This document shows, piece after piece, positions 30,985 through 42,209 of a DNA stretch of 64,000 nucleotides (position 1 is its first letter; every line of letters starts with the position of its first letter). The DNA is from Branchipolynoe longqiensis (lineage: Eukaryota > Annelida > Polychaeta > Phyllodocida > Polynoidae): contig CM059196.1 of the NCBI GenBank assembly GCA_030323885.1, positions 38,243,535 through 38,307,534 of the forward strand. Reading direction: 5' to 3'. Below the pieces are notes generated by a model, which was not told the DNA's origin, searched no databases, and saw nothing but the letters and a program-made list of their open reading frames with translations. Made by a program: the position numbers and the translations under genes.

Positions 30985-32130
30985 TATTGGGGTGGGGGGG
31001 GGGAGGGTCATTGGGTGTGGGTGAGAGCCTGGATCTGGGCAGGTCTGCTCCTAAACGTGGTACCTGCCTGCCCTCCACTTGCCCCATTTCTGCTGAATTT
31101 GCTTTAATAAACTGCAACAGTTGGTATTTAGGGTTACCCACAGTGAATGACTGTCTGTACTTCATATGCTGTGTCCTTTTTTTTATGAAATATATTAATA
31201 ATCTTTTAATAATCGGGGGGCCTTTTAGTTTTAGGAGGTATCAGCCGGCGTTCGCCCATCCCACTAATTACTGTGTTCTCCTACCCTCAGCGCAATAATA
31301 TGTGAACCAATATCCATTAACCTTAATTTCACAAGGCTCTAGGAGACTAGTTCCAGTAATTCCCGCGCTGGCGCCACCTGTGAGTAAGTAGGGCTGGATA
31401 GGTCAGTGTAACTAACTGCGGGGCGAATGTTAAAAGTGTTTTTTTTAGCGTCGCCCATCCTATATATCCAGACACTGTGCTTTATCCGATAGTAAGAACT
31501 GTGCTATATATATGGAAGTATATAATACTATATTCAGACACACATGCTGATGACAAACATCTCTATGTCGGCGTGACGTCACAGCACCGGAAACTAGCCC
31601 GCGAAGGGTAAAACACCGCATTGATTTGTGCTCCGGCAATGCTATGTCTATGCGGAGAATTTATTGTTGCAAAATAAATTGAAAGCTTTCATTGGGTCCA
31701 TTAAAAATATCTTAATGCAGGATTGAAGAGGAAGATCTGAAGTATTTAATTTAACCTAAGAACAATTTTCTCTGAAAGTATTTAAAACAGAAATAATAGT
31801 GAAAGTTGGGATATTCTGAGTGTCTGTCCCAGTGGTAGGCTTACCAGATCATGGCCTCAAAAACTATTTTCGCAAAATAAATTCAAGAAACTTCCAATTG
31901 GCTGATAACAAAAAAGCTCAATGTGAAATTGTAGAGAAAGATCTGACCTATTTAATACAAACAAGAGAAATTTGCTTTCCATGCACCAAAAAGCACAAAT
32001 TACTGTGATAGTTAGGGTGGTTTTAATGTTGTATCTACGACAGTGGCATTTGTTTTACCCTTCGAGCGTTGTGAGCGCAAAAAGTGCCCGGATGTCCGAC
32101 ATCGAGAATACCCGGTACACACACACTTCC
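30985..32130. other. Non-coding stretch, no gene recognised
   Basis: A G-rich run near 30990-31010 is followed by AT-rich sequence. An open frame of 62 codons at 31820-32008 has no recognisable domain. Confidence 0.45.
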
Positions 32131-32133
32131 AAC

Positions 32134-32139
32134 AGCGGC

Positions 32140-32187
<48 letters not shown>
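32134..32187. repeat. Long C homopolymer
   Basis: More than 50 consecutive C. Length accuracy is doubtful in any assembly. A second C run occurs at 32574-32590. Confidence 0.9.
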
Positions 32188-32605
32188 AGATATCAAACTA
32201 CCCCTCGCCCCAATCACCATGAGGCACGTATCCATTCTCATAACCCCCAACAGAGTAATTAGCATAATTGCTTCCCCGAGCCCTCCCCAGCCTCCATCAT
32301 CACGACAAGTCCACCACTCGTTACTCAGGCCAAATAACATACACAGACGGCTATAAATAAACATAAACAAGGAACCCCCCTCCACCTCTCCCCGCCCCCC
32401 ACCCAACACACATGCACACATGCCCCTCTCCCGACACATACACACCTATCCCACCTCCTGCCAACTAAACACAGATCCCTGCAAATAAACGGCCCAATCC
32501 GCCACTGCGCATGCTCATAGACTTACCCGGTTCCGATGTTCAGACCTTCCCCCACATCCCAGACCCCCCACAGACCCCCCCCCCCCCCCCGCCCCCACGC
32601 TTATT

Positions 32606-32749
32606 ATCCTAATAATGCCGAGCACCTGGCTAGGAAAAGACAAGTATTCATTTTCATATCATTGGTTTGACACGACCAGGGTTCGAACCCATCCCACGAT
32701 CTACCAAAGCGGGAGGCGGACGCTCAACTCAATCGACCATCCCGTCTGG
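32606..32749 (-). mobile_element. SINE-A 5' fragment
   Basis: Minus-strand head (GGGTTCGAACCCTGGTCGTG) and first body block only; the 3' half is missing. Confidence 0.75.
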
Positions 32750-33083
32750 TGGTTGAATTATAAAGATCAAACATTGAGGTGTGGGGGGTAGATGCGTGAA
32801 GAAGGAAATGTGGTGAGGTCGGCTCTCCAGAGGAGAGTGACCGTAGACTTAAGTTAGAGTGTGTGTTACTATGAGCGAAGAAGGGGGCCTAGCGAGGTGT
32901 GAGGTGTGGTTGGCTGATCGGGAGGGCAGGGTTTGGGTGCTATGGTTAATAAAAGTGATATTCCTGTACGGCTGTGCGACTCCCGAATGTTGGAATGTTA
33001 GAGCAATGGAATCATTATTTGTGGTCTGTATGACAGGTCATGAAAGAGTTATACAGTAATATTTGTATGTAAGGCATCGTTAC

Positions 33084-33446
33084 AATCATCACCATCATCA
33101 CCATCATCACCACCATCATCAACAAGCCCTGAACCTTGAGGATCACTGGGACAGCACAGATGAATTTGCAACCAGTTTGATCCAGTTTTCCCTTTTCTCC
33201 ACTACCCCTTGGGACTTGCAGAACTCCGCCTCTCCATTCCCTGATGTTGTCTTCACACCTCTTCATTTGTCCGCCTTGCTTTCTTCTCCCTTTCACCGTG
33301 CCTTGTGAGATGGTTTTGGCCAGATCTGATGAATAGGAAATGTGGCCGTACGACTGCGGTTTGCATCTCTTTACAATTGTCAGGTGATCTTTGTGTGGTC
33401 CAATTTTCCTGTTGGATCTTGGCACAGACTTCCTCATTGGCAACAT
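33084..33446 (-). pseudogene. Non-LTR retrotransposon RT C-terminal scrap
   Basis: The minus-strand frame contains GHISYSSDLAKTISQGTV followed by KRCEDNIREWRG, the GH-V-S...LAKTI-QGTV...RKRWEDNI-EW signature known at the C-terminal end of many non-LTR RT proteins in aquatic invertebrates. After that the frame degenerates. A GATGGT-type trinucleotide tail (33084-33122) ends the element. It is 5'-truncated and dead. Confidence 0.7.
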
Positions 33447-33639
33447 GGTCTTTGTATGAGATTTGTTGTATGAGATGCCAGTGGTTACGAAATGATAATG
33501 CCTTTATTGTTAATGGGTGAGATTATGCATGGCCATTTCACAATCCTCCCGGTAGGAGGTTATTAGCATATTAGAGTGCAGTGTTGCTTTAAGAGCATCG
33601 TTGGCTTTGTGGACGAGTTATACTATAGTTCGTGGTGAA

Positions 33640-34250
33640 GATGAGTGTGGGGAGGGGAAATAGAGGGGGTTCGATGGGAGGACGGCGGGGAGAGGAGGGG
33701 AGGGAGGGGTAGTTGTGCGCAGTTCTCAATCGCAGACTCAACTAATCTAATCGAGAAGTACCTGGTCTAGTTTGTAAATTGGTGAGAATGGAAGGTGAGA
33801 TGTTAGCAAGACATGCGTAAATGCAGGCCGGGCCGGGCAGTTAAGGCTGGGAGTGAGGTAGGGTGGGGAGGGGAGGGGGGCAGGGAGAGTCGGAAGAGCA
33901 GGGAGAGCAGGTAGAGGAGTGTGAGGAGGGGAGGGAGGTGGAGGAGGGGACGACGAGGAGAACGGAGAGCAGGGGGGATACAGGGGAAGAGAGAGGGTGA
34001 CAGGAGAGGACTAGGAGGATGAGGAGGAGAGTGATCGGAGAGAAGGGGTGTGGGAGGATGGAGAGTGACAGGAGAGGAAGGGAGCGAGGAGGGAGAGTGA
34101 CAGGAGAGGAGAGTCGGGCGAGGAGGAGGAGGAGGGGTAGGATGACAGGGAGAGGAAGGAGGTTGAAGGAGAGGAGAGGCGAGCGAAGAGGGGAATGGGG
34201 AGGACGGAGAGTGGCAGGAGAGGAGGGGAGGGGGAGGGGGACTTTGTGAG
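33640..34250. repeat. Purine-rich GGAGA tract
   Basis: About 600 bp of mainly G and A with GGAGAGTGACAGGAGAGGA-like repeats about 25-60 bp apart. The Pro/Ser/Leu frames opposite are artefacts. Confidence 0.8.
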
Positions 34251-34259
34251 CAGCTCTGT

Positions 34260-34865
34260 GAGCACAACCGAGCAGTCACAGATAAGCTTTGTTTCACTCG
34301 TTAGTAACCTGAGCGCCGGGTCTGCAGGGACATAGACACTCATTACGAGGTAATGACCTCGGCAATGTATGCGTGCGCATCTGTAACGTCAGGGAGAGGG
34401 AGCGGAAGGGTGCTATTCACTAACTCTTCGCACACAACAAGCCAAGTGGAACTCGCCGTGAAACTAACGTTCCACAAGCACGAAGTGAAAATAACGCTGC
34501 ATGATGATACGTCGTAGGTGATACGTGAATCCATATATATCCGATTGTTCACATTCCACAGATGCGCTATCCGATTTGCGGTATGCGTGATGGGTACATA
34601 TCCGATTTTCCACATTATATGGGCATCATATGGGGATATGTGGCGAGCATGCGTACACATACACCATCTCCCATATACCCCCATATACCTAAGGCGGTTA
34701 CAGTGTGCAGGGGTGGTGGCGCCACCGTCGGAGCTGGGGGTTGGGGAGGCTGGAGCAGTAGATGACTAGGAGAGACTCCCTCAATCCATGGAGCTGAGTG
34801 AGTGATGGAGGGAAAGGAGGGATATTGCGGGTTATTATACTCGTATAATTCTTATACAGTGTATA
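34260..34865. other. Non-coding stretch, no gene recognised
   Basis: It contains CATATCCGATT repeated at 34540 and 34597 and scattered short repeats; no supported gene. Confidence 0.45.
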
Positions 34866-34867
34866 TA

Positions 34868-35102
34868 CGCCAAACTCCATGGCCGAATCAGTAAGAGCGC
34901 AGGTTTCCCATGCGGAAGGTTCAGAGTTTGAATCCCGCCTGGCGTTCGGCATTACTACTAGGATAGGGAAAGGACTGGTTAGTTGAGTATCAGGATAATG
35001 TGACTGAGTGGGTTATTGAGTCACAATGGCAGTGGCTTAGTCTCCCAGGGGAACAGCACTATAACGTTCCCATGAGTGAGAATTGTCATAAGGCAGTCCA
35101 TG
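34868..35102 (+). mobile_element. SINE-A-related copy (internal deletion)
   Basis: Head CATGGCCGAATCAGTAAGAG and GAGTTTGAATCCCGCCTGG run straight into GCGTTCGGCATTACTAC. The segment with GAGTCAAACCAATGACTT is missing. The tail is truncated. Confidence 0.7.
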
Positions 35103-35177
35103 TATTTGACCATATATGTATGGAATGGTCATCATGGACTCACACTGAGTTGGAGTTCTGCGCACATTGTGCATTGG

Positions 35178-35405
35178 ATTGATTGATGGTTGCTTTACGC
35201 CGTGTCGGCTAGAGTGTGTAGCTTGTACATCACCATTGTCATGGGAGGCCATCAAAATGGTAAATGTTGCACCTAGAGCAGGATTCGAACCCACACCTCT
35301 TGCATTCCGGACCAGTGTGCTAACCATCACACCAACTAGGCTCCCTGATGTCATCACCCCATCCACGCCTACCCATCTCTGTATGAGAGATCGGTGCCTA
35401 CTGCT
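35178..35405 (-). mobile_element. SINE-B copy with complete 3' tail
   Basis: On the minus strand: leader, box A GTTGGTGTGATGGTTAGCAC, box B GGGTTCGAATCC, body, then TGTACAAGCTACACAC and the tail GACACGGCGTAAAGCAACCA ending in CAATCAATC. The last part matches the 3' end of the non-LTR element at 42210-44900. Confidence 0.75.
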
Positions 35406-35409
35406 ACAA

Positions 35410-36460
35410 TATCAATGGGACATTATATTATTTGCTCTGTACACCAATACTGGTGCTTTGACATTGTCGCACAATGTTGTCTTCTTAATGTCCTTTTATA
35501 GATTTAGTAGATTTAGTAGAGTATTGATCGGGCAATGTAACTCACTGCACACAAATGTTGAGTCTTCCATCCAGATATGAAATGATCAGGTTGTTCCGAT
35601 AGATTAATTAATACATGCGCTGAAAGGTCAGTTAGCTGATGAAAAGGGCCTTTTCTTATTGAAAACAATTTAAAAAAAATTTAAAAACAGAAAAGACAAA
35701 TAAAGTAAAAAGGCGCGATGTTCCTTACGACCAAACACACACTGAAATATTGAGTACTGTATTATTACAGATCGGCAAAACAAGTAGAAAGGGGGAGGGC
35801 GAGGTGGAGGTAAACACACTTTATTTAAGCAGCTTAGGAGAGCCCTCAAGCCTTAGAAGGTGAAGGTCAGAGTGGCAGGTACAAGGCGACAGGTACTAAA
35901 CAAAGTGAGTAATGGGTAAAAAGTCTGGTGGGTGGGTTTCTTTCCTGCTCAGATACCCATCCCCACCCTCCCTACCCTCCCCACCCTCCCCACCCACCCC
36001 TACCCTCCCCACCCACCCTCCATCCCAGCCGATGCTACTTCAAACTTGTCAATATAGCATTATCTAACTATACATGTGGATAGTTGATGGTTCTGATCTC
36101 CAAGGCGTCGCGTTTAATTGCCGCAATAACAATACACAACGAGGCAATGGCAGAGCTACTCCCTCTCCTCATTAAAACGTGACCACGTGACCAATTAGAA
36201 TACATAGAATTAACTGGTCTAATTAGAAAAGACAAAAGGACAGGCAAAGCTCAGGGGAAACCCACTCTCTTGTTTCACGAGGCATGCGTGTACTAATCAG
36301 AAAGCCAGACATAGCTGAGGACTATAGAGGAGTGTGGAATTCTGGGAGCGTCAAAGTTTGAGTCTCAATCACTAAAGTCAAGGTCGTTATTTGATTTGTA
36401 AATCCTCTTTAAAGTTGCAGAAGTTGATTGTTTTCATTGTCCACTATGTATATTTCTATA
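35410..36460. other. Non-coding stretch with a C-rich block
   Basis: A C-rich segment of CCCTCCCCACC repeats lies at about 35950-36020. Otherwise no gene or recognised repeat up to the PAT-like element. Confidence 0.5.
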
Positions 36461-36463
36461 TAT

Positions 36464-36543
36464 AAATAGTGGCTAGGGAAAGACAACAAAAGACACGACT
36501 GGGTTGAGAGAGTTTCACTTGCCTCTGGCACAGAAAAATGCCC
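36464..36543 (-). repeat. Split direct repeat B2 of the PAT-like element
   Basis: An 80-bp repeat nearly identical to 36821-36900; it forms the 3' end of the element. Confidence 0.85.
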
Positions 36544-36582
36544 ATACCGTAGTAATAAAAAAAATCAAAAAATCAAAAAAAA

Positions 36583-36623
36583 ATCAGAAAGGACTGAGGG
36601 CTACAGGCAGTCTGATCACCCGT
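36583..36623 (-). repeat. Split direct repeat A2 of the PAT-like element
   Basis: A 41-bp match to the 5' terminus at 41683-41743 (GAGGGCTACAGGCAGTCTGA). Confidence 0.85.
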
Positions 36624-36820
36624 GACACGGCGGACGAGGGCCAGGATCGTCCAGCCGGAATGCCGGAACGGGAGGGGAAAGGGATTCGAAATAGAATAGT
36701 AATAAATAATAATAATAAATCGGGTAAACATCGAAGTAATATTAATAAATATCAGATTAATCAGGAACGCTTAACTATTCCTCCGCAAATTTATATTTGT
36801 ATAATTCTTATACCTCAAAT

Positions 36821-36900
36821 AAATAGTGGCTAGGGAAAGACAACAAAAGACACAACTGGGTTGAGAGAGTTTTACTTGCCTCTGGCACAGAAAAATGCCA
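36821..36900 (-). repeat. Split direct repeat B1 of the PAT-like element
   Basis: It lies 8 bp downstream of the recombinase stop codon and matches B2 with few mismatches. Confidence 0.85.
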
Positions 36901-36908
36901 AGACTCAC

Positions 36909-37923
36909 CTATGGTGAGCCTCCCAACCCAGAAGAGTCGAAAGTTGTAGAGGAAAGGGTGGACGCAACCCGAATATCGTGGACAATTCGCTCAGAGAGAG
37001 GGGTGCGTAAATAGGTGAAGACTGTCTCTGAGGCACAATCACCCCTGGCCTTTAGTTCTTCAATGGTTGCGCCGCACATGGACAAAAAAGTGCAACCTCC
37101 TCGCCGGAGTGAGTGAGAAGAAAAATCAACCGGGTTAAGCCCCGCCTCCAGGACAAAGGTCTTCAATGTTCGTTCATAAATTTCATAAGTCATAGGTTCA
37201 GAACCTCCATCCCCAGATGGAACACGAAATGCAAGCCCCTCTGGATCCACCACCAGCTCGGAAAAATGGCGTTTTGTCCAAAAGACCGCACAGAGATCAG
37301 TCTGAGAGCACCGAGCAATAGGAACTTGGAGAATACGCTGGCGGAATTGAATTGTTTTTGATCTGCGAATTGTAAGCAGCATCCCCCAGTTGAAAAACTT
37401 AAAGTCCTTCCGGCGGAGGGCAGATTCAGAGAGAGAGAGTGACCTGGCATTTCCTTAACAAACCCCTAAAACAGCAAAGCACTGCAGCGCGCCAAGCAAC
37501 GTGTCCATAATTAAGCGTCAACAGGCTGAATATCTTCAATAACATAGCTGGAAGGATTGGAAGAGACTGCCTTATAGAATCTCCTAACTCTCTTTTTATA
37601 CCGCAAAGAGTGCTAGAGAAAAAATAGTCATTATAATTAAGCTCAGGCAAATTATTTTGTTTTAGGAAGTTATTAAGCCCACTCAGATAATTTAAAATAG
37701 AGCGGTAACGAAGAGATCTAGCTAGCCAAGTTGCGTATAATGCAGCCTGGGAAGAAGGACAAGGAAAAGGAGAATGAGAATCTGAAAATTCCGCAATGAA
37801 TTCCAGATACTTCTTGACCTGAGCGCTCCTAGTCACTCGGGAATTAGGGGCGTAAGCCCCCTCTTGGAACCTCCTTTGCTCCTTCATCAACTGCTGTCCT
37901 GTAAGAAGAAAAACTTTTATCAA
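36909..37923 (-). pseudogene. PAT/DIRS-like tyrosine recombinase (frameshifted)
   Basis: The reading frame runs from about 37923 to 37426 and, in another frame, from about 37437 to 36909. The break falls in a CT-repeat run (about 37430-37441), suggesting slippage. The N-terminal part has a SAM-like core-binding region (residues about 30-110) and the first catalytic arginine region (CCFRGLLRK). The second part has HSLRRGG (H at 37115-37113, R at 37106-37104) and the nucleophile candidate TYL (Y at 37013-37011), the R-H-R-Y set of tyrosine recombinases. It would integrate circular cDNA. No ATG lies at the start; translation may depend on overlap with the RNase H frame. Confidence 0.75.
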
Positions 37924-37929
37924 AAATAA

Positions 37930-40232
37930 AAGAGCAACAGAGGGTCGCGCTGTTGTCTATCACTCTCAGACTCTGAGCACTAGTGTCATCATTCAATCTA
38001 CTTAGGCTATCACAAGCCCGATTCTCACCGCTGCTAATATACGCAGCTGAATAGGTGAAATTGTTTTGCACTGCTAACCAAAACAGGCGGCGAACATAAA
38101 ACATTTTCTTTTGATTTTGATCTGCCCGTACATAGGGCTGAAAGTACTGTCATACTGTCAGTAATAAACAATATAGAAGAATTGGCCCAAGCACCGGCCC
38201 ATCTGAGTGTTGCTGCATAGACAGCAAGCATCTCCTGAATGTTAATATGAGCCTCATCTACACGGGGGTCAGGTCCGACATAATGGTGCCCGAGATAATG
38301 ACTTAAGGAATCACGATCCTGGCTACAAAATGAACCGGTCAGCCAGTCATGGCCGTGCATCGCGCCGAAGCCCCATTTGGAAGCATCGCTATAGACTGAG
38401 TAAGTGGGGGCGAACTTCCCCAATATCATAGCCCTACCGTTAAAGATTCTTGCAAAGCCTAACCACCAAGCAATGTCCTCCCTGACTCCAGCGTTCAATC
38501 TTATCTTGTAGTAGCGCTTTTGGACTGTCCCTATCAGATCATATAGCCTTCTACAAAAAGTCCGAACCCCTCTGACCACTTTTGAGCAGTGGGAGAGCAG
38601 CCCAGCGAGCTGCTCGAGCTGCCTCCGAGTAGCCTTCTTACGATCAAATAGAGATGATAGGGTCGATATCAGTTTAACCATCTTGTCTTCTGGAAGGGTT
38701 AATTCTAATTTACAAGAATCTATAATAATACCGAGGAATCTTACTTTTGTGCTTGGAGGAGTTAACTTCTTAAAATTTATGAAAAACCCAAGCCTCCGAA
38801 GAATAGCTATAACAGAGAGCTGAGCATGGGTGGCCTCTTTGATTGTTCTACCTAGTACGCAATGATCATCGAGATAATTAACCACTCTACCGACCCCCTG
38901 TCTCATAGCAGATCTGACTACCATGTCGGAGATTTTTTGAAAAATGAAAGGACTAGAGGAGAGGCCCATGCAAAGGCGGGTGTCAAGAAGATAGGTTATC
39001 TTGCCACCAAGATCCCAGACTAGCCCCTGTCTCTTACGGTTAGTCGGGTGAATAGATACCGCCCTATAAGCATCCTTGATGTCCACGATTGACATCCAAT
39101 CATCAGCCTCCATCAATTCTATGACAGTATCAACACTGTTATAACTAAACTTCCCACAAACGTCCTGAACACAAGTGTTAACAGATTCGCCTTTCGGCTT
39201 ACTACAATCTACTATTGTCCTTACTCTGCCGTCCCCCTTTGGAACACAAAAAAGACTGTGAGAGCATGCAGGTTTGTCTGGGGCACGTATGAGGATATCT
39301 TGATCAAGCTCAGCTAGTAGACGTTCTGTAATAGCTTCATTATCACGGATACTCCGTGACTTAGCCTTCTTGGTGTCGTATTCTAGACTACATTCAGGAT
39401 TTATTGCGTAGAATCCAAAGGTAACCCCCCGAAGTATGTATAGCCAATCAGGGTCACAGTCCCCCCGAAGAAACAGTTCTACGAAAAACCGACACGGCTT
39501 AAGCTGAGCTGTGACGCCCTCAATATCATGACGGCAGCCACATTCGCCCGCAACACATGAGCGATAAATATAGAATTGAGACTGGGGCCCGCCTGGATAA
39601 TCACGTATAGTTACACTGTAATAGCAGTCATCTTCAAACACATTACTAACCGTTAGGATACCATTAGGCTCACTATGTGGGTTTATCCACCTACTCGGAG
39701 TAGTTCCACTACAATTGAAAGTTTCACCTTCAAACACCATATTGGTGACTAATAATTTACTACCAGCGTCATCACTTCCGTTATATGAACAGTTACCAAC
39801 ATTACATACAGTATCTTCAGCTCTATGAGCTTCCCCAGATTCTGAAACCGAGAGTCCATTAACCACATCATTATTACAGTCATAAGCGACATGTTGAACA
39901 GGGTAGAAAGTCTGGGCGGTAGCCTCTGGCCAACCATTTGCGCCTACAACTGAGGCATCAGTAACAACCTTACTATCGAACGCAGGAATTTTAAATTCAT
40001 AATTAGTATACTGACAGTCTGTAGACACTTTTGGCTTCACAACAGACAAGTCAGGGTCGGCTGGGATACAGTGCTGACCGAGTCGTTTAATGTAAGAGCC
40101 ACATGGAGTCCCTTTATGGGGGGCGATGTCTGCACCACTTGAGAAGCGCCAGTGTTCAGTGTTCGATGACGGCGATCCTTGCACTTCAGGGATTCTTGTA
40201 ACCACGGGGCCATCGGCGGGAGAACTATCACG
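37930..40232 (-). pseudogene. Reverse transcriptase-RNase H (Pol) of the PAT-like element
   Basis: It follows Gag in the same frame after one TGA. After about 280 residues of unassigned Cys/Asn-rich sequence comes the RT: VDIKDAYRAV (residue about 374 counting from 40205) and the active site NYLDDHCVLG (about 443-452). RNase H follows with YSDASKWGFGAM (about 605), HINIQEML (about 653) and ITDSMTVLSAL (about 681). The frame breaks near 38100-38125. The RNase H C-terminus continues in another frame with SSGENRACDSLSRL, then overlaps the recombinase region. Catalytic residues look intact, so damage may be limited to the frameshift. Confidence 0.8.
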
Positions 40233-41261
40233 TCACACCTTGGTGCAACTGTGGCGGCCATGTAGACGCGAAAAACACTTCCCACAGTAATGCCCGAAAC
40301 CACATTTATCTTCCCCTAAGTCACAGCCACTCTCACGGTTCCACCTGAAGCAAGGGCGTTTCCCATCTCGTTTCTGGTTTGACTTCCGGTAGCTCTCCTG
40401 TTTGCTCGTCCTACGCTGACGAGTGTTGGCAACACCGTAGTGGAGGACACTCTCCCCATTATGGAGTTTACCAAAAGCCGCGAAACCAAGTGTTTCGGCT
40501 AGCTTTCTTATCCCAGTGTCATACTCCGTGTGAGCAGTGTCCTTGAATTCATCACTTTTTGCCCTATTTGCTATGAAATTGACATGCTGTATGAAGACTC
40601 TGTAGTCCATTAGAGTAAGGCCCTGCAGGTCTAACACCCACTTAGACGATGCTTCAATCAGTTCATATGCATTGAGCTTCTTAACTTCCTTTGAACTGAC
40701 TGTATAGCGCTTGAGGGACCACTTACTTCTACGCCGACGCGAACTGCTTCGGCTCCTGCTACCCGAACCCGACTTGCTTCTGTGGTGGCGGGTGCAATCC
40801 CGCGAGCGGTGACGCGATCGTGTTAGGCCATATGATGAATGACCTTCATGGTGGCCCTTGTCAAGTCGAGGTGTCACTATGACCTCCTCGGCTCCACCAA
40901 CCTTCAACTCCGCTTCGTCATCTGACACCGGCATCCTCGCGCGCTGATCACGACGCCTCGTTAAAAATTCCCGACGCTTCTCCAGCTCCATGATACGCTC
41001 TTCCTGTTCAAGACGCTGAACGTCCTCCCTGACAGCGCGTTCGCGTTCATCCAATGACATGCTGCTTATGTGCGCCGGCAACTTTTCTAGGTCAGACTCC
41101 GCCATTTGTAAAGTATCTTGCCTTGTCTGTCGCGCCGTCGCCTGAGAAGCAGCTTCCTGTTTTGCCTGCTTTGCTGCCTGCTTTGCTTTATGCCTTCGGC
41201 AGACGTCCGTATCCGTTTTGTTGTGTGAGGTACCACAGTCCGTACAATAATTCTTAGGCAT
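40233..41261 (-). CDS. Gag-like protein of the PAT-like retrotransposon
   Basis: 342 codons from ATG at 41261 to TGA at 40235-40233. Acidic coiled-coil-like N-terminal half (about residues 60-105, rich in E, R, L), an RS-rich basic stretch (about 145-175) and a C-terminal zinc-binding segment. That segment has C-x8-C-x6-C-x3-H, then further C/H pairs (YCGKC, HGRHSC), as in DIRS-group Gag proteins. It is expected to bind element RNA. The stop is followed directly by the Pol frame in phase, so Gag-Pol could arise by readthrough or the TGA could be a mutation. Confidence 0.78.
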   Translation of the reverse strand: MPKNYCTDCGTSHNKTDTDVCRRHKAKQAAKQAKQEAASQATARQTRQDTLQMAESDLEKLPAHISSMSLDERERAVREDVQRLEQEERIMELEKRREFLTRRRDQRARMPVSDDEAELKVGGAEEVIVTPRLDKGHHEGHSSYGLTRSRHRSRDCTRHHRSKSGSGSRSRSSSRRRRSKWSLKRYTVSSKEVKKLNAYELIEASSKWVLDLQGLTLMDYRVFIQHVNFIANRAKSDEFKDTAHTEYDTGIRKLAETLGFAAFGKLHNGESVLHYGVANTRQRRTSKQESYRKSNQKRDGKRPCFRWNRESGCDLGEDKCGFGHYCGKCFSRLHGRHSCTKV

Positions 41262-41682
41262 AGCCTATGATTAAATTGTCGAATCAAATAATGTGGTCGA
41301 TATCAATCCTCTCAATCGGTTTATTGTGTCGATGCCATTAATCTAGCAAGCGCTGTTATTAAGTAAGCAGGAATTCAACACATACTGAATGTTATTGAGA
41401 AATTAATATCTGAAAGTTTTAACACAGATGCAGTGTGATACAGGTAGAACAACAGGTAGAAAGTTTAGTTCACGATACCGTCGTTCACTCAGCTTGTCGT
41501 TTTCCGCAGAAAGGACTGCAGAGCTCACAGGCAGTGGCACCCAGGCTAGTCGATCGTCCTCTCATTTGCACATTTCAGCTCCAGGCTTGACATGGCAGAC
41601 TAAAAGAACACAGGTAGCAAGTAGACTGTGTATAGGATCGTCCTAGTAGAGGTAGAGGTGCAGGTAAAATAAGATCAACAAC

Positions 41683-41743
41683 AGATCAGAAAGGACTGAG
41701 GGCTACAGAAAGGACTGAGGGCTACAGGCAGTCTGATCACCCG
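41683..41743 (-). repeat. Terminal repeat A1 of the PAT-like element
   Basis: 5' end of the element. Compared with A2 it carries an internal 20-bp tandem duplication (GAAAGGACTGAGGGCTACA twice). Confidence 0.8.
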
Positions 41744-41744
41744 T

Positions 41745-42070
41745 ATATATATTTCTATAAATTTCTATATATTTTCTATATTTTTATGTTTTTATATGTT
41801 TTTATATATTTTCATATATGTTTTTATGTTTTTATATATTTTTATATATATTTATGATATATTGATATATATTGATATATATTGATATATATTGACATAT
41901 AGTGATATATATTGATATATATTGATATATATTGACATATATTGATATATATATTGATATATATATTGATATATATTGATATATATATTTTTATATATAT
42001 TTGTATATATTTAAGTTTCATAATTTTTTTAAATATATTTTCATATATTTTTATACATAAACATACATCC
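41745..42070. repeat. AT-rich tract, TATATTGATA type
   Basis: About 325 bp of TATATATTGATA and TTTTTATATA variants directly flanking the PAT-like element. Ile/Tyr-rich frames here are artefacts. Confidence 0.9.
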
Positions 42071-42209
42071 ATACCCACATGCATAGCTTGATATGGCAAA
42101 TTAAACACTGTCAAACTTCTCTGTCTTTCAACGATTAAAACCAAGTTGTAAATATGCCACATCATAATTCTATTGTACATCCCCTATACAATGAATGGCT
42201 CCTGCTAGT

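Larger units (their letters stand above)
36464..41743 (-). mobile_element. PAT/DIRS-like tyrosine-recombinase retrotransposon
   Basis: About 5.3 kb. In minus-strand order: A1 (41743-41683), Gag, RT-RNase H, tyrosine recombinase, B1 (36900-36821), A2 (36623-36583), B2 (36543-36464). A1/A2 share about 41 bp (CTGAGGGCTACAGGCAGTCT) and B1/B2 about 80 bp (AGTGGCTAGGGAAAGACAAC). This A-B-A-B split-direct-repeat layout is known for PAT-like and Ngaro elements. No integrase and no LTRs are seen. No target duplication is expected for this class. It lies between TA-rich sequences. Confidence 0.85.

Noticed and set aside
33803..34297. Ser/Pro/Leu-rich 164-codon protein
   Set aside because: Antisense of the purine-rich tract; composition is explained by base bias alone.
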